This document shows, one piece after another, positions 1 to 9,400 of a DNA stretch of 64,000 bases (positions within the stretch are counted from its first letter, which is position 1; each line of letters starts with the position of its first letter). The notes beneath the pieces are model-generated. The model did not search any database. It was given only the letters and a program-made list of their open reading frames with translations, and had not been told where the DNA came from. Both the position numbers and the translations under genes were made by a program. The stretch is from Trueperella pyogenes (GTDB lineage Bacteria; Actinomycetota; Actinomycetes; Actinomycetales; Actinomycetaceae), in contig NZ_JVLH01000004.1 in assembly GCF_001070855.1 (NCBI RefSeq), positions 17,037 through 81,036 on the forward strand. Reading direction: 5' to 3'.

Positions 1-2
1 GC

Positions 3-27
3 GGCTCTTCAGAGTTGAGTGTGGGTG
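3..27 (+). repeat. IS left inverted repeat (25 bp)
   Basis: This is the exact reverse complement of 1013-1037 and of 1720-1744. It begins GGCTCTTCAGAGTT. Confidence 0.9.
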
Positions 28-46
28 ACCGGGTGTTGGTCGGGGG

Positions 47-1031
47 TTGCGGGCGATTCGCTGGGCGATCCGTCAGTTACGTTTCGAGGGAGCCGCCATT
101 GCAGGATTGGCTCGACAACTGGCAACTACGTGGAACACCGTGTGGTCCCATATCAAGCCGTGTCTGCAATCCGCATCTGATGACCCCACCCGTTTCACAG
201 GGGTGTGCAGGTACTGGGAGTCGATGAGCACGTGTGGCACCACCAGGACCGAAGCCGCCGGGGCCCACGTGAACTCACCGGTATCGTGGACCTGACACGC
301 GGGAAGGATCATCCCACGGCCCGCCTGTTGGACCTGATCCCAGGAAGGTCTGGCACCGTGTACAAGAACTGGCTGGCCGAGCGCGGCGAACAGTTTCGCT
401 CCGGTATCCAGATCGCGACGCTGGATCCCTTCCAGGGATATAAGAACGCCATCGACGATCAACTCCAAGACGCAACCAGCGTGCTCGATGCCTTTCACAT
501 CCTCAAGCTCGCTGGCGACGCCCCAGGTGAGGTGCGTCGCCGCGTCCAGGAAGACACGACCGGTCACCGCGGGCGCAAGGGTGATCCCCTCTATCAGATC
601 CGGCTTCTCCTGCGCGCCTCGCATGATCGGCTCACGAAGCGTCAACAAGAACGACTCCGCGCAGCCTTCACGGCAGATGAAGCGCATATCAGTGTCGAAG
701 TCGCCTACCTTCACCGGGCAAGTGCGCGAGGTCTTCCACCAAGCCACACCCGTCCAAGGCCAACGCCTGGCCACACACCTCATTGAACACCTACCAACGT
801 GGCCCATCCCCGAAATCACTCGCCTGGGCCGGACCCTACGCAAGTGGAAGGACGCCTTCTTGGCCTACCTCGACACAGGCGGAGCCAGCAACGGCCCCAC
901 CGAAGCCATCAACGGACATTATCGAACTAGGCAGACGCACCGCCAGAGGCTACCGCAACCCCACCAACTACAAACTCCGAATGCTCCTCATCGCAGGAGG
1001 CTTAGACGCCTCCACCCACACTCAACTCTGA
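47..1031 (+). pseudogene. ISL3-family transposase, frameshifted remnant
   Basis: The protein is split over frames. Around 53-205 one frame gives RWAIRQLRFEGA and a stretch resembling the ISL3 helix-turn-helix. From about 205 another frame gives the catalytic start VDEHVWHH, then ELTGIVDLTR and later VLDAFHILKLAG. Near 715-925 the frame changes again and reads ASNGPTEAING, and after about 925 a third frame gives IIELGRRTARGYRN. At least three indels are therefore needed, and no single product can be made. The motifs match the ISL3 DDE domain (VDE, then DAFH, then NGPTEAING). Lacking its N terminus and interrupted, it is inactive unless helped in trans. Confidence 0.85.
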
Positions 1032-1037
1032 AGAGCC
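1013..1037 (-). repeat. IS right inverted repeat (25 bp)
   Basis: Perfect 25-bp inverted copy of 3-27, ending AACTCTGAAGAGCC. It lies at the 3' end of the transposase remnant. Confidence 0.9.
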
Positions 1038-1107
1038 GGAAATCTACTACCGTAAGCAATAAACTTTCGTAATGAAAGACAAGGGAGCCAGGTGAAGGAA
1101 GAAAAAC

Positions 1108-1542
1108 GTGATTTTATTAATTAAAAGCAGCATCATTGGCATCAAAGCAACCCTCGGAAGGGTGCCTATCGCTTTAAGGCCCAGCCTGGTTTATATAATT
1201 CTTGTACTGGTGTCAACGATTCCGCTGCGGCTGCTACATTTCCCTGCTGGATCGACAGAAAGGATGATTCAGCTCGGGTTTCCTATACTTATGTATTTCA
1301 TCCTAGCCCCGGTACTGGCAGCAATGAGCATCAGACAAGAAGACTTATCAAGGCGGAACCTTCCTGCCTTGATTGTAGCTGGCGTGATACTGTTTTTATG
1401 TATTCCAATCAGCCGATTAGCGTACTTCGCCTTTTGGGAGAACCAGTATTTCACTTTTTCGGCCATTATTGTAACTGTAGTTCCTTTTGTTGTGACTGTT
1501 GTGGCGACCTTAACAAAGATTGGCGACCTTAATAAAGATTAA
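1108..1542 (+). CDS. Small four-helix membrane protein, IS-associated passenger
   Basis: This 144-residue protein is not recognised. It starts at GTG 1108 behind a GAAGGAAG ribosome-binding site at 1094-1101. Four hydrophobic segments are visible at about residues 23-42, 52-72, 84-103 and 112-135, with short loops carrying charged residues (for example RQEDLSRRN), so it is probably an integral membrane protein. The gene sits between two direct copies of the IS end and is A+T-richer than its neighbours, which suggests it arrived with the IS. The last 13 codons overlap a 19-bp tandem repeat, so the C terminus may be recent. It could be a fragment of a longer protein. No function is proposed. 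Confidence 0.6.
   Translation: MILLIKSSIIGIKATLGRVPIALRPSLVYIILVLVSTIPLRLLHFPAGSTERMIQLGFPILMYFILAPVLAAMSIRQEDLSRRNLPALIVAGVILFLCIPISRLAYFAFWENQYFTFSAIIVTVVPFVVTVVATLTKIGDLNKD
1502..1539. repeat. 19-bp tandem duplication at the passenger gene 3' end
   Basis: Two consecutive 19-bp units (1502-1520 and 1521-1539) differ at one base and cover the last codons of the membrane-protein gene. They lie inside a wider 11-bp inverted repeat (1498-1508 with 1544-1554, GTTGTGGCGAC), which could form a hairpin at the end of the message. Confidence 0.75.
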
Positions 1543-1772
1543 AGTCGCCACAACAAAGGTGCAGTAGTTAGCGGCTAAAGATGAAGCTAGCTAGCGCTTT
1601 GCAGCAGGCGGTTATCACGTCTGAATCCGGAGCTTCAGATGCAAGCGGATCACGAAATATTGCGTCACTCCATGTCGTATTATCCTCGAACTCGGTAGCT
1701 GCGTTCCCTTCTTGTTTGGCACCCACACTCAACTCTGAAGAGCCCATAAAGCGATCACTCACTGGCCGATAC
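1543..1772. other. Intergenic remnant between passenger gene and sugar operon
   Basis: Apart from the inverted repeat ending at 1554 and the orphan IS end at 1720-1744, no convincing gene is seen. Short open frames on both strands here show no recognisable family. It is probably part of the transposed unit or debris from it. Confidence 0.5.
1720..1744 (-). repeat. Orphan third copy of the IS inverted repeat
   Basis: Identical over 25 bp to the right end at 1013-1037 and in the same orientation, but with no transposase beside it. It lies 683 bp past the IS, just after the passenger gene, and 28 bp from the end of the sugar permease gene. The two bases left of the IS (GC) equal the last two bases of the 8 bp after this copy (1745-1752), weakly suggesting that 3-1744 moved as one unit. 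Confidence 0.85.
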
Positions 1773-2681
1773 TTAGCCCTTGACGCCTCCTGCCTCAACT
1801 CCCTTGAAGAAGTACTTCTGTGCAAAGGCAAAGAGAATGATCAAGGGGATCAAAGCAATCATTGTTCCAGCCGCAACGACGCGTTGGTCTGTACCAAATG
1901 ATGACTGAAGATACTGCATACCAACCGTCAAGGTGTACTTTTCGGGCTCGTTCAAAACAACCAATGGCCACAGGAAGTCATCCCACGCACCGATAAAGGA
2001 CATGAGCGCCACAACCGATGCCATACCTTTGACATTTGGCCACACGATGTGGCGTAGACGCTGGTATGTGGTTGCGCCGTCAATTGCTGCTGCATCCAGA
2101 ATCGAATTTGGGATGGCGCGTGCTGCGGTGTACATCAACAACACATTCATCGCCGAAATTGCCCCCGGAAGGAAGACCCCGACGAGGCTGTTCGCAGCGC
2201 CCAAAGACTTAATGGTGAGATACTGAGAAGTCAGCGTCACTTCACCGGGAAGCAGCAGGGTTGACAGCATGATTGCCATGAACAGCCCCTTGCCCCTGAA
2301 CTTCATCTGTGCAAAGGCATAACCAGCAAAGGTCGAGAAGACGACATTTGTCAGCACTGTTCCAATACCAACAAGAAGCGAGTGCCACGCGTAGCTAATA
2401 ACGGGGACAGTGCGTAAAACCTCTGAGTAATTATCCAGCGTTGGGTTACTGGGGATCAGGCTGGGAGGGAACGCATAAATATCATCCCCAGGCCCTTTGA
2501 GGGAGGTTGAAAGTTCCCAAAGGAAGGGGCCAACAGTGATAACGAAACAGAAAAGTAACAGCAGATAACGACCGATAAAACCGGGAAGCGTTGGCTTGTC
2601 AAAACCTGCTTCTCCACGTCGCCTCCACGGAAGCTCACGTCTGGGGGTTTCACTTCGAGTATTCACGGTTGCGGTACTCAT
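1773..2681 (-). CDS. Sugar ABC transporter permease (MalG type, CUT1)
   Basis: Inner-membrane subunit of a carbohydrate ABC importer, paired with the permease just upstream. The protein of about 302 residues has an N-terminal cytoplasmic tail, six hydrophobic segments and the ATPase-docking EAA loop, seen here as DAAAIDGATTYQRLRHIVWP. The chosen start, ATG 2681, has GGAGGGG nine bases upstream and overlaps the previous stop as ATGA, indicating translational coupling; a start ten codons earlier has no such site. It is the last gene of the leftward GH38-GH5-binding protein-permease operon. No ATPase gene follows, so a shared MsmK/UgpC ATPase elsewhere is likely. The IS region begins right after its stop codon. 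Confidence 0.93.
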   Translation of the reverse strand: MSTATVNTRSETPRRELPWRRRGEAGFDKPTLPGFIGRYLLLLFCFVITVGPFLWELSTSLKGPGDDIYAFPPSLIPSNPTLDNYSEVLRTVPVISYAWHSLLVGIGTVLTNVVFSTFAGYAFAQMKFRGKGLFMAIMLSTLLLPGEVTLTSQYLTIKSLGAANSLVGVFLPGAISAMNVLLMYTAARAIPNSILDAAAIDGATTYQRLRHIVWPNVKGMASVVALMSFIGAWDDFLWPLVVLNEPEKYTLTVGMQYLQSSFGTDQRVVAAGTMIALIPLIILFAFAQKYFFKGVEAGGVKG

Positions 2682-3709
2682 TGCCTGATCCCCTCCGTGT
2701 TTGATGCGCATGCCTCGGCAAGTTCTTCGCGTCCAACGTGAACATTCGTCTCCTTCAGAGATGATTGTTCCTTAAGCCTTAATTCATGAGCCTTCTGTGC
2801 CGCCTTGGACTTCTTTCGCAGGCGAAGAGCAGCACGGATTTCAGGTCCCTGATTAATCCACGCAACCAGCAAGAGAGGACCAATAGTCAGGAAGAAGAGA
2901 GCTACCGACAGTGCGGAAGCATAGCCAAGATTTCCGCGGAGTCCCTTTCCGGTTGCTTGAATCAACATCACAATTGACTGAGCTTGACCGCCTGGCCCAC
3001 CAGATCCATTGGTCAGCACGTAAATCTCAGAGAAGATTCGCATTGCCGAGACCGTAATGAGCGCTGAGATCAGCAACATTGCTGGCTTGACGGCAGGGAC
3101 GGTCACGGTCCAGAAACGACGCCATGCACCCGCACCATCCAGTGCGGCAGCCTCGTGTAGTTCCTTATTCACGCCGGCAAGAGCCGCAAGATACACGACC
3201 ATGTAGTAGCCGAGGCCCTTCCACACTGTCAGCGACGTTGACGACAGAAGAATGAGCCAGCGATCAACGAGGAAGTTAATCGAGTGGTCCGTCATTCCGA
3301 CGAATTGAAGCGATTGGTTAATAAGACCCTTCGAGTCAAACAGCCAGGACCAGATGATACCGACCACCACGACCGAGGCGATGACCGGGAAGTAATAGCT
3401 CGTCCGGAAAATAGAAATTCCGGGAACCTTCTTCTCAACCAGTAGCGCAAGAAGAAGGGGCAGGAAAGTCAGTAGGGGGACACAGACCAGAACGTAAACC
3501 AGTGAAGTCGTCAGAGCGTAACCAAAGCGCTCATCACTAAAGAGAGTGACAAAATTCGTCAGCCCAATAAATTTGGCAGGCTTGAGCGGGCGCGCATCAG
3601 TAAATGCAAGAACAACGGTGTTCAAGAAGGGCCAGATGGAAAATACCAAGACCCAAATGACTGCCGGCGCAAGCAGAAGATAGGGAGTTAGCCTCGAATG
3701 GGATTTCAT
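2678..3709 (-). CDS. Sugar ABC transporter permease (MalF type, CUT1)
   Basis: First membrane subunit of the same importer, about 343 residues. It has a short cytoplasmic N terminus (MKSHSRLTPY), six predicted helices and an EAA motif (EAAALDGAGAWRRFWTVTVP), with a charged C-terminal tail rich in Lys, Arg and Glu. Start ATG 3709 is preceded by AAGGAGG, clearly better than the upstream in-frame ATG. It is separated from the binding-protein gene by 119 bp holding a strong hairpin (3780-3814), which fits the usual excess of binding protein over permease. The stop codon overlaps the start of the next permease gene by four bases. Confidence 0.93.
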   Translation of the reverse strand: MKSHSRLTPYLLLAPAVIWVLVFSIWPFLNTVVLAFTDARPLKPAKFIGLTNFVTLFSDERFGYALTTSLVYVLVCVPLLTFLPLLLALLVEKKVPGISIFRTSYYFPVIASVVVVGIIWSWLFDSKGLINQSLQFVGMTDHSINFLVDRWLILLSSTSLTVWKGLGYYMVVYLAALAGVNKELHEAAALDGAGAWRRFWTVTVPAVKPAMLLISALITVSAMRIFSEIYVLTNGSGGPGGQAQSIVMLIQATGKGLRGNLGYASALSVALFFLTIGPLLLVAWINQGPEIRAALRLRKKSKAAQKAHELRLKEQSSLKETNVHVGREELAEACASNTEGIRQ

Positions 3710-3779
3710 GTGTTGTTCCTCCTTATCCCAAAGGAAGTCGGTACACAGTGCCGCCACTGATAACAAGAGCGGCGGGGAC

Positions 3780-3814
3780 GGTGGTGTTGGGAGAAGCTAG
3801 CTCCCAACACCACC
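3780..3814 (-). terminator. Hairpin between binding-protein and permease genes
   Basis: A 14-bp perfect stem (GGTGGTGTTGGGAG at 3780-3793 with 3801-3814) closes a 7-base loop. On the transcribed strand it directly follows the binding-protein stop and is not followed by a clear U-run. It probably acts as a partial terminator or an RNA-stabilising 3' end, letting the upstream genes be expressed more than the permeases. Confidence 0.7.
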
Positions 3815-3828
3815 AAGTGATCAGAGAA

Positions 3829-5115
3829 TCACTTTGCCAGGTTGTCGTTGCAGTACTTGACTGCCTTTTCAAGGGCGTCCTTCGAGGAGATTTCACCCTT
3901 CACAGCAAGAGCAAGCTGCTGCTTGACGTAGGTACCCATCTCGTCGGTGAACTGCAGCGGAGACTGTTCAACGGTGTTGGGCAGTTCCTTTGCGGCCAGC
4001 TCAGTAGCCTTCTTCTGCAGGTCAAGAGAGACAACAGAGGTGAAAGCCTCGGGCTTCTCGTTACCGGCCTTGGTTCCGGGGAAGAAGCCCTGAGCGATCT
4101 TGACGAACTCAACCTGGTTCTTCGTATTGGTCACGTACTGCGCGAACTTCACGGCAGCGGCCTGGTTCTTAGAGTTCTTCGCAACCGAGATACCTTGGAT
4201 GAACACCGGTGCGTGGCCGATGCGCGGGGTAACCTCGGTCTGATCGATCAGAGAAGGAGCATCTGCCTTAAGCGCGGATGCGAAGCCAGCTGAACCGGTG
4301 GTCCAGGTGCTCTTGCCCTGCTTGTAGAGTGCTGCATTGCCCTGGTAGTCAGCGTTCAGCGCCTCGGCGGGCATTGCGCCATCCTTGTAGGCCTTCTGGA
4401 ACTGGTCGATGATCTTGGCAGCTTCATCGGTGTTGAAGACGAACTTGCCGTCCTTGTAGATATCAATACCAGCAGCCGAGAAGGTACCAATATCGGGAAC
4501 GGAGGAGATCATCTTGACCTCGCCGTTGCTGGCCTTAGCGACATCTGAGGCCATCGAGAAGAGTTCCTCGAGGGTGGTCGGAAGCTTAGAGGTGTCGATG
4601 CCCACTTCCTTCATCTTGCCGACGTTGTACCAGTTCAGATCGGTACCCAAGTACCAGGGGTATCCATAGTGGCCCTCGATGCCCGGGAACTGGTAGGACT
4701 TCGCAGCACTTTCGACATACTCGGAGACCTTCGCACCTTCAACCTTGTCGAGGTCGACAAGAAGTCCGGTGTCGGCAAGCTTGTATGCAAATCCCGGGGG
4801 CAGATTCAGGACGTCGGGGAGCTCACCGGAGTTAGCTTGCTGGAGGATCTTGTCCTCGTAGCCATCACCGGGCTGATCAATCCACTTGACCTTGATGTCG
4901 GGGTTCTCAGCCTCGAAGTCCTTCACCAACTGTTCGAAGTAGGGGGTGAAACGATCGTTCTTCAGTGACCAAGTCTGGAAGGAAATCTCAGTAGTGCCGC
5001 CTGCTGAGCTAGAAGCACTGGAGGTGGAGCTTGCACCGGATCCGCCGGTGCAAGCGGCGAGGCTGAACGCCGCAGCAAGTGCGACACCAGTCACGATAGT
5101 GCGCGTCTTACGCAT
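3829..5115 (-). CDS. Sugar-binding lipoprotein of ABC importer (extracellular, CUT1)
   Basis: Solute-binding protein, 428 residues, that captures the sugar outside the cell for the two permeases encoded downstream. The N terminus has the basic stretch MRKTRT, a hydrophobic core and a lipobox LAAC, followed by a Ser/Gly-rich linker, as in Gram-positive lipoproteins. The body has the bacterial extracellular solute-binding family 1 layout (ISFQTWS strand, LPDVLNLPPG, NQVEFVKIAQGFFP). Start ATG 5115 has AAGGAGAAG upstream. Within the mannosidase operon the ligand is probably a mannose-containing oligosaccharide; this is inferred from context only. Confidence 0.93.
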   Translation of the reverse strand: MRKTRTIVTGVALAAAFSLAACTGGSGASSTSSASSSAGGTTEISFQTWSLKNDRFTPYFEQLVKDFEAENPDIKVKWIDQPGDGYEDKILQQANSGELPDVLNLPPGFAYKLADTGLLVDLDKVEGAKVSEYVESAAKSYQFPGIEGHYGYPWYLGTDLNWYNVGKMKEVGIDTSKLPTTLEELFSMASDVAKASNGEVKMISSVPDIGTFSAAGIDIYKDGKFVFNTDEAAKIIDQFQKAYKDGAMPAEALNADYQGNAALYKQGKSTWTTGSAGFASALKADAPSLIDQTEVTPRIGHAPVFIQGISVAKNSKNQAAAVKFAQYVTNTKNQVEFVKIAQGFFPGTKAGNEKPEAFTSVVSLDLQKKATELAAKELPNTVEQSPLQFTDEMGTYVKQQLALAVKGEISSKDALEKAVKYCNDNLAK

Positions 5116-5156
5116 GGTCTTCTCCTTCGAAGGTTTTTTCGTTGAACGCTGTGGAA

Positions 5157-6398
5157 TTAGGAATCCCACGTTGAGAGGAAAATATTCTTCTCCTCGTTCT
5201 TGCTCTCACCCAAAGAGCGATAACAAGAACGATTCAATTCGATACGCCGGACATCGCCCGCTAATGCGAGTTCCATCCAGCGATCGAAATATTCGTGCCG
5301 AGCGTCGGTATCGACGCGCGTCCACTCCTGTGCAGTCAGGGGGAGGGACGAACGTTGCTCACCGCGAGCTCGCACATCCGCCCAACGCTGAGCAGCACGA
5401 TGGAAGGCCTCTCCAATGGGTTTTGGATTGCCATCCTGTCCCAACAGTCCCAAGGAATGCTCGAGTGCCGGGAAATCCGAAAGCTCACGGGAGACATCGT
5501 GGGAGCACCACCAGGTGACTCCTTCGAGGCCTGGCGATACTCCGCCGCCTCGTTCTCCCATGAGAATGTCTACGGTGTCAGTGAGGAACTGCGGAGCCTC
5601 TTCGGGATCCACGTAGTTCTCAGGCGCACCGATTTCTTGAAGCCATACTCCACGCGCGGGGTCCTCGGCCCACGCAGCTGCGAGTTCGCACAGGTAACGG
5701 GCAAACCACACGAGCTGCGGGGCACGAGCACCAAGACGCGGACCAACCCGACCAAAAATCCATGAATGGACAGTGGTCAGATCTCCCAATGACGTGGCCA
5801 TTTGGGGAGAAAAAGGCTGGTCGTTTTCAAACCATAGATCGTCATCATGACTGTGGGTGTGAACACCTTCGGGCCATTCTTCACGGGCCGTACCGAGCAT
5901 TTGCTCCAACCAGCGTCCTGCCTTTTCCTCAGTTACTTTGTGAGGAAAAGGATGACGCGATGCGGCAAATTGGAAGAACTCATTGCCAATCGACAAGCCA
6001 CTAGCGGCGGGGATACCACGCAGAGCCTGAGCCATCTCGCTGACCAGATTGCGTTCTGCTTGAACGACATCCGGGTCAGTGAAGAGATTGCGTCGATGCC
6101 AAGAGGTGACCCATGAAGGCAGGAAGTCAAAAGATGAGAGGTGTCCCTGAAGGACGTCCACAGTCACCTCAAGACCGCACTCCCCCGCAATTTCAACCAC
6201 GGTTGCAACATCTTCAATTGCCTTTGGGCGAATGAGACTGCGATTGGGTTGAAGTAGCGGCCACAGCGGGAAGATCCTCACGTGGTCAGCACCGATAGCA
6301 CGGATCGCGTGGAAATCATCCCGCACGGCCTCGGAATCAAAATCCAACCACGAATGGAACCATCCCTGCCGCGGGGTGTAGTTCACACCGAACTTCAT
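5157..6398 (-). CDS. GH5-like glycoside hydrolase, probable beta-mannosidase (GH5_18 type)
   Basis: A (beta/alpha)8 glycosidase of 413 residues without a signal peptide, so it should act in the cytoplasm. Visible motifs are the N-terminal MKFGVNYTPRQGWFHSWLDF, the acid/base candidate Glu140 in SIGNEF and the nucleophile candidate Glu255 in WLQEIGAPE, with TWWCSHD near the end of the barrel. The pattern resembles the GH5_18 enzymes of bifidobacteria that split the core Man-beta-1,4-GlcNAc bond of N-glycans; I recall this family but cannot run an alignment. It lies 14 bp after the GH38 gene and 41 bp before the binding-protein gene, in one operon. Alpha-mannosidase plus beta-mannosidase would strip an imported N-glycan-derived oligosaccharide. 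Confidence 0.8.
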   Translation of the reverse strand: MKFGVNYTPRQGWFHSWLDFDSEAVRDDFHAIRAIGADHVRIFPLWPLLQPNRSLIRPKAIEDVATVVEIAGECGLEVTVDVLQGHLSSFDFLPSWVTSWHRRNLFTDPDVVQAERNLVSEMAQALRGIPAASGLSIGNEFFQFAASRHPFPHKVTEEKAGRWLEQMLGTAREEWPEGVHTHSHDDDLWFENDQPFSPQMATSLGDLTTVHSWIFGRVGPRLGARAPQLVWFARYLCELAAAWAEDPARGVWLQEIGAPENYVDPEEAPQFLTDTVDILMGERGGGVSPGLEGVTWWCSHDVSRELSDFPALEHSLGLLGQDGNPKPIGEAFHRAAQRWADVRARGEQRSSLPLTAQEWTRVDTDARHEYFDRWMELALAGDVRRIELNRSCYRSLGESKNEEKNIFLSTWDS

Positions 6399-6412
6399 GA
6401 CGACTCACCTAT

Positions 6413-9400
6413 TCACTTCGCGAAGGAAACCCGCAGCGTAGTGATCTGGAAGGCAGACAGATCGAAGCTCCACTCCCCCTGGCCACCGCGGAGCTCGGGT
6501 TCGCTTTCGCTCGGACGGTAACGCAGATCGCAAGCGGTAACAGAGCCAGCCTTGGGGGCACGGAAGGTGACGCGAGAGGGCCCACCTTCGGCCTCGTACA
6601 GGCGGATCACAAGGTCACCACTGCGGTCAGGAGCCAAGGCAACAGATTCAACGACCGCACCATCGACACTGAAAGGAGCATCGACGGGGGCGCCGTTGAT
6701 CTCTCGCTCACCCAGGTTAATCTGCTGACCGGCAGCGACTGCCTCGAGAACCGAGGCGTCGGGAACGATCCTGAAATTCCACTGGTGGTGTCCCTGATCC
6801 TGATCGGGATCGGGGAATCGAGCCGACTTCACCAAGGTTGCGCGCACCTGCGACCATGTACCGCGCCTGTCGTTTTGGTGACGCGTGACATCCCACCCAT
6901 AGGTGGCATCGTTTGCGATCGCCCACGAACGCGAGGCATTTTCCAAGCGGACCCAGCGGTGAGCAGAAACCTCAAAGCGGTAGGCATCCCACGAGGTATT
7001 CTCATGGGTCGGACGGGTAATGTAGCCCATCTGCGTTTCGTACTGGGCATGATCGGTGTGGAGTTCAACCGGGATCGAAAGCTTGAGAAGCTTTTCGTGC
7101 TCGTGCCAATCGGCCTCAACATGGAAGTCAATTGCTTTGCTTCCCGAGGTGAAAATCCAGACCAGCTCCATGCTGGAAGAATCAATACGCGCGGTGGAAT
7201 GAATCTCTACCCGATCATGTTCAACGACGACATTGGACACTGAACGGTCAGTGACAACACGCAGGGAGTTGCGGTAGAAGGGATCCAAATCCCAAGCGTC
7301 CCACATATTCGGGAAGTCCTGATGAATATGGAATTCTCCTGCCTTTTGACCAGCGGGGATCCATTCACGATCAGATTCAATTTCTCGCAGCGAGGTCAGT
7401 TCGCCACTTGTAGAAACACGCGCCTTGAAGAAGGCGTTCGTAATTTCGTAGCCATCGTCAACCTGGAGCAGGTGAACACCCTGGGAGTCCTTTTCTTCCA
7501 CAGGAGCAGCAACCGACAGGGGTGCAGTTCCATGAAGCGAGAAGGAGGAGGCATTGGCAAGCAGTTCCCCGCTCTGACCGTCCTTACTTGATGCGGTAAG
7601 AACCGTGAGCGCCTTCTGAATGAGCGCTTCACAGCCTTCACGAATCTGCTTATGAAGCTCACGGACTTCGCGGTAGACCCAAGCGATAGATGTTCCGGGA
7701 AGGATGTCGTGGAACTGGCAGAGCAAGAGGGTACGCCAGTAGGAACGAAGCTCCTCGTAGGGGTAATCCATCAAGCCTTGAATCGCCGCGTAGGAACACC
7801 ACAGTTCGGTCTCGCGCAGGATTGATTCGCCTCGGCGGTTCCCTTGCTTCGCATCAATCTGCGAGGTGAAGGTACCGCGGTGCAGCTCAAGGTAGAGTTC
7901 ACCGACCCACACCGGGATCTGGTCAGCGTCTTCCAGCGCCCGATCAAAGAACTGCTTGGGAGTTTCCATCACGACTTCAGGCGCGCCGCGGAGAGAGCGG
8001 AAGCGGTCAATGCGTTCAAGCATTTCACGGGTGGGGCCGCCACCGCCGTCACCATAGCCGAAGGGCATGAGGGAAACACTTGCGTGTCCCTTGTCCTTGA
8101 AGTTTTCGACGGCGTGAGTGAGGTTTTGGCCGGTAACTTCCGCACCGTAGGTGTCCATCGGCGGGAAGTGCGTAAAGATTCGCGATCCATCAATGCCTTC
8201 CCACAACAGAGTGTGGTGCGGGAAGGTATTGACCTGGTTCCATGAAATCTTTTGCGTCAGGAAGCGTTCAATTCCGGCTTCTCGGGCGATTTGAGGAAGT
8301 GCGGCAGAATAGCCGAAGGAGTCAGGAAGCCAGATTTCTTGGCACGAGGCGCCAAGTTCATTTTCAAAGAAGTCCAAGCCCTCAACCAACTGACGGCACA
8401 TTGCCTCGCCGCCGGGAAGAACAGCATCCGGTTCGACCCACATTCCGCCTACGGGAACGATTCGGCCCTTTGCGACGAGCTCGCGGACGCGTTCGAAAAG
8501 TTCGGGGTCGTCTTCCTTAAGCCAAGCCACATGCTGAGCAGCGGGGAGAGCGAAGATTAAGGAAGAACCATCCTCGATAAGACGGACAACGTTGGCAAGA
8601 GTCCTGTTGACCTTGCGACGTGTTTCGCGCAGCGGCCACAGCCATGCAGAGTCAATGTGTGCATGGCCAACAGCGCTGATTCGGTGCGCTCCGGGGTAAG
8701 CAGCAGCCTCCATAAAAGGCTTAAGAACTTCACGTGCTGCGCCGGCAGTTGCAACCACATCGTCAAGATCAAGGCAATCGAGCGCACGATTGAGTCCCAG
8801 CAGGACATCCCATTCATGATCGCCAAAGTGAGGCGTCGCCTCGATCATCTCGTGCAGAACTTGAATATCAAGTGCCAGTCCGTAGACATCTTCGTTCACG
8901 ACGACAAGGTCTGCTTGGCGGAAGTGGTACAGCTCCTCGTGCGAAGCCGTGAGCTTGTCGCCATCGTGAGTGGGCTGGAAGGGAGGAATGCCCAAAAGCA
9001 AGGGATTAGCCGCTGCCTCAATGACGTAGTCGATGTCGCTTCCGGCTTCTTGTGCGACAGGAAGCCATCGGCTTCGAGGGTTCAGGGCCTTGACAGTCTT
9101 TCCCGACGGATCCCTTACCAGTGCTTCGGCGTGGAAACCTACAGAGTGTTCTTCGAATCCCAGATCGATTCGAAGCTCAAGACGCTGACCTTGCGAAAGT
9201 TCCAAGTCGCTGGGAACTTGCCCGTGGAGCTTGAACCACGTTGTCTGCCACGCTCCGCCCCATGTCTGCCCTAATTCAAAAGGAGTGAAGTCAGCTTTCA
9301 TGGCCTGTGCAAAACGAACTGGCTCCGAGATGACACCATCTTCTAAAGGCTGGCGCCACTGAGTGACATGCAGTGAAGAAATCTTCGTGTACTCACGCGG

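Larger units (their letters stand above)
3..1037 (+). mobile_element. ISL3-family insertion sequence, defective
   Basis: A 25-bp perfect inverted repeat bounds this element (3-27 and 1013-1037). Between the ends lies a decayed transposase whose fragments read like the ISL3 family. The unit is about 1.04 kb, shorter than typical ISL3 elements (about 1.3-1.5 kb), and the zinc-binding N terminus expected of an ISL3 transposase is not visible, so there is probably a deletion as well as frameshifts. The window starts two bases before the left end, so a target-site duplication cannot be checked here. A third copy of the same 25-bp end lies at 1720-1744. Confidence 0.85.

Noticed and set aside
73..843. 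Minus-strand open frame inside the IS (256 codons)
   Set aside because: It is antisense to the transposase fragments and resembles no protein.
1568..1831. Minus-strand open frame between passenger gene and permease
   Set aside because: Runs through the orphan IS end and into the permease gene, with no family resemblance.
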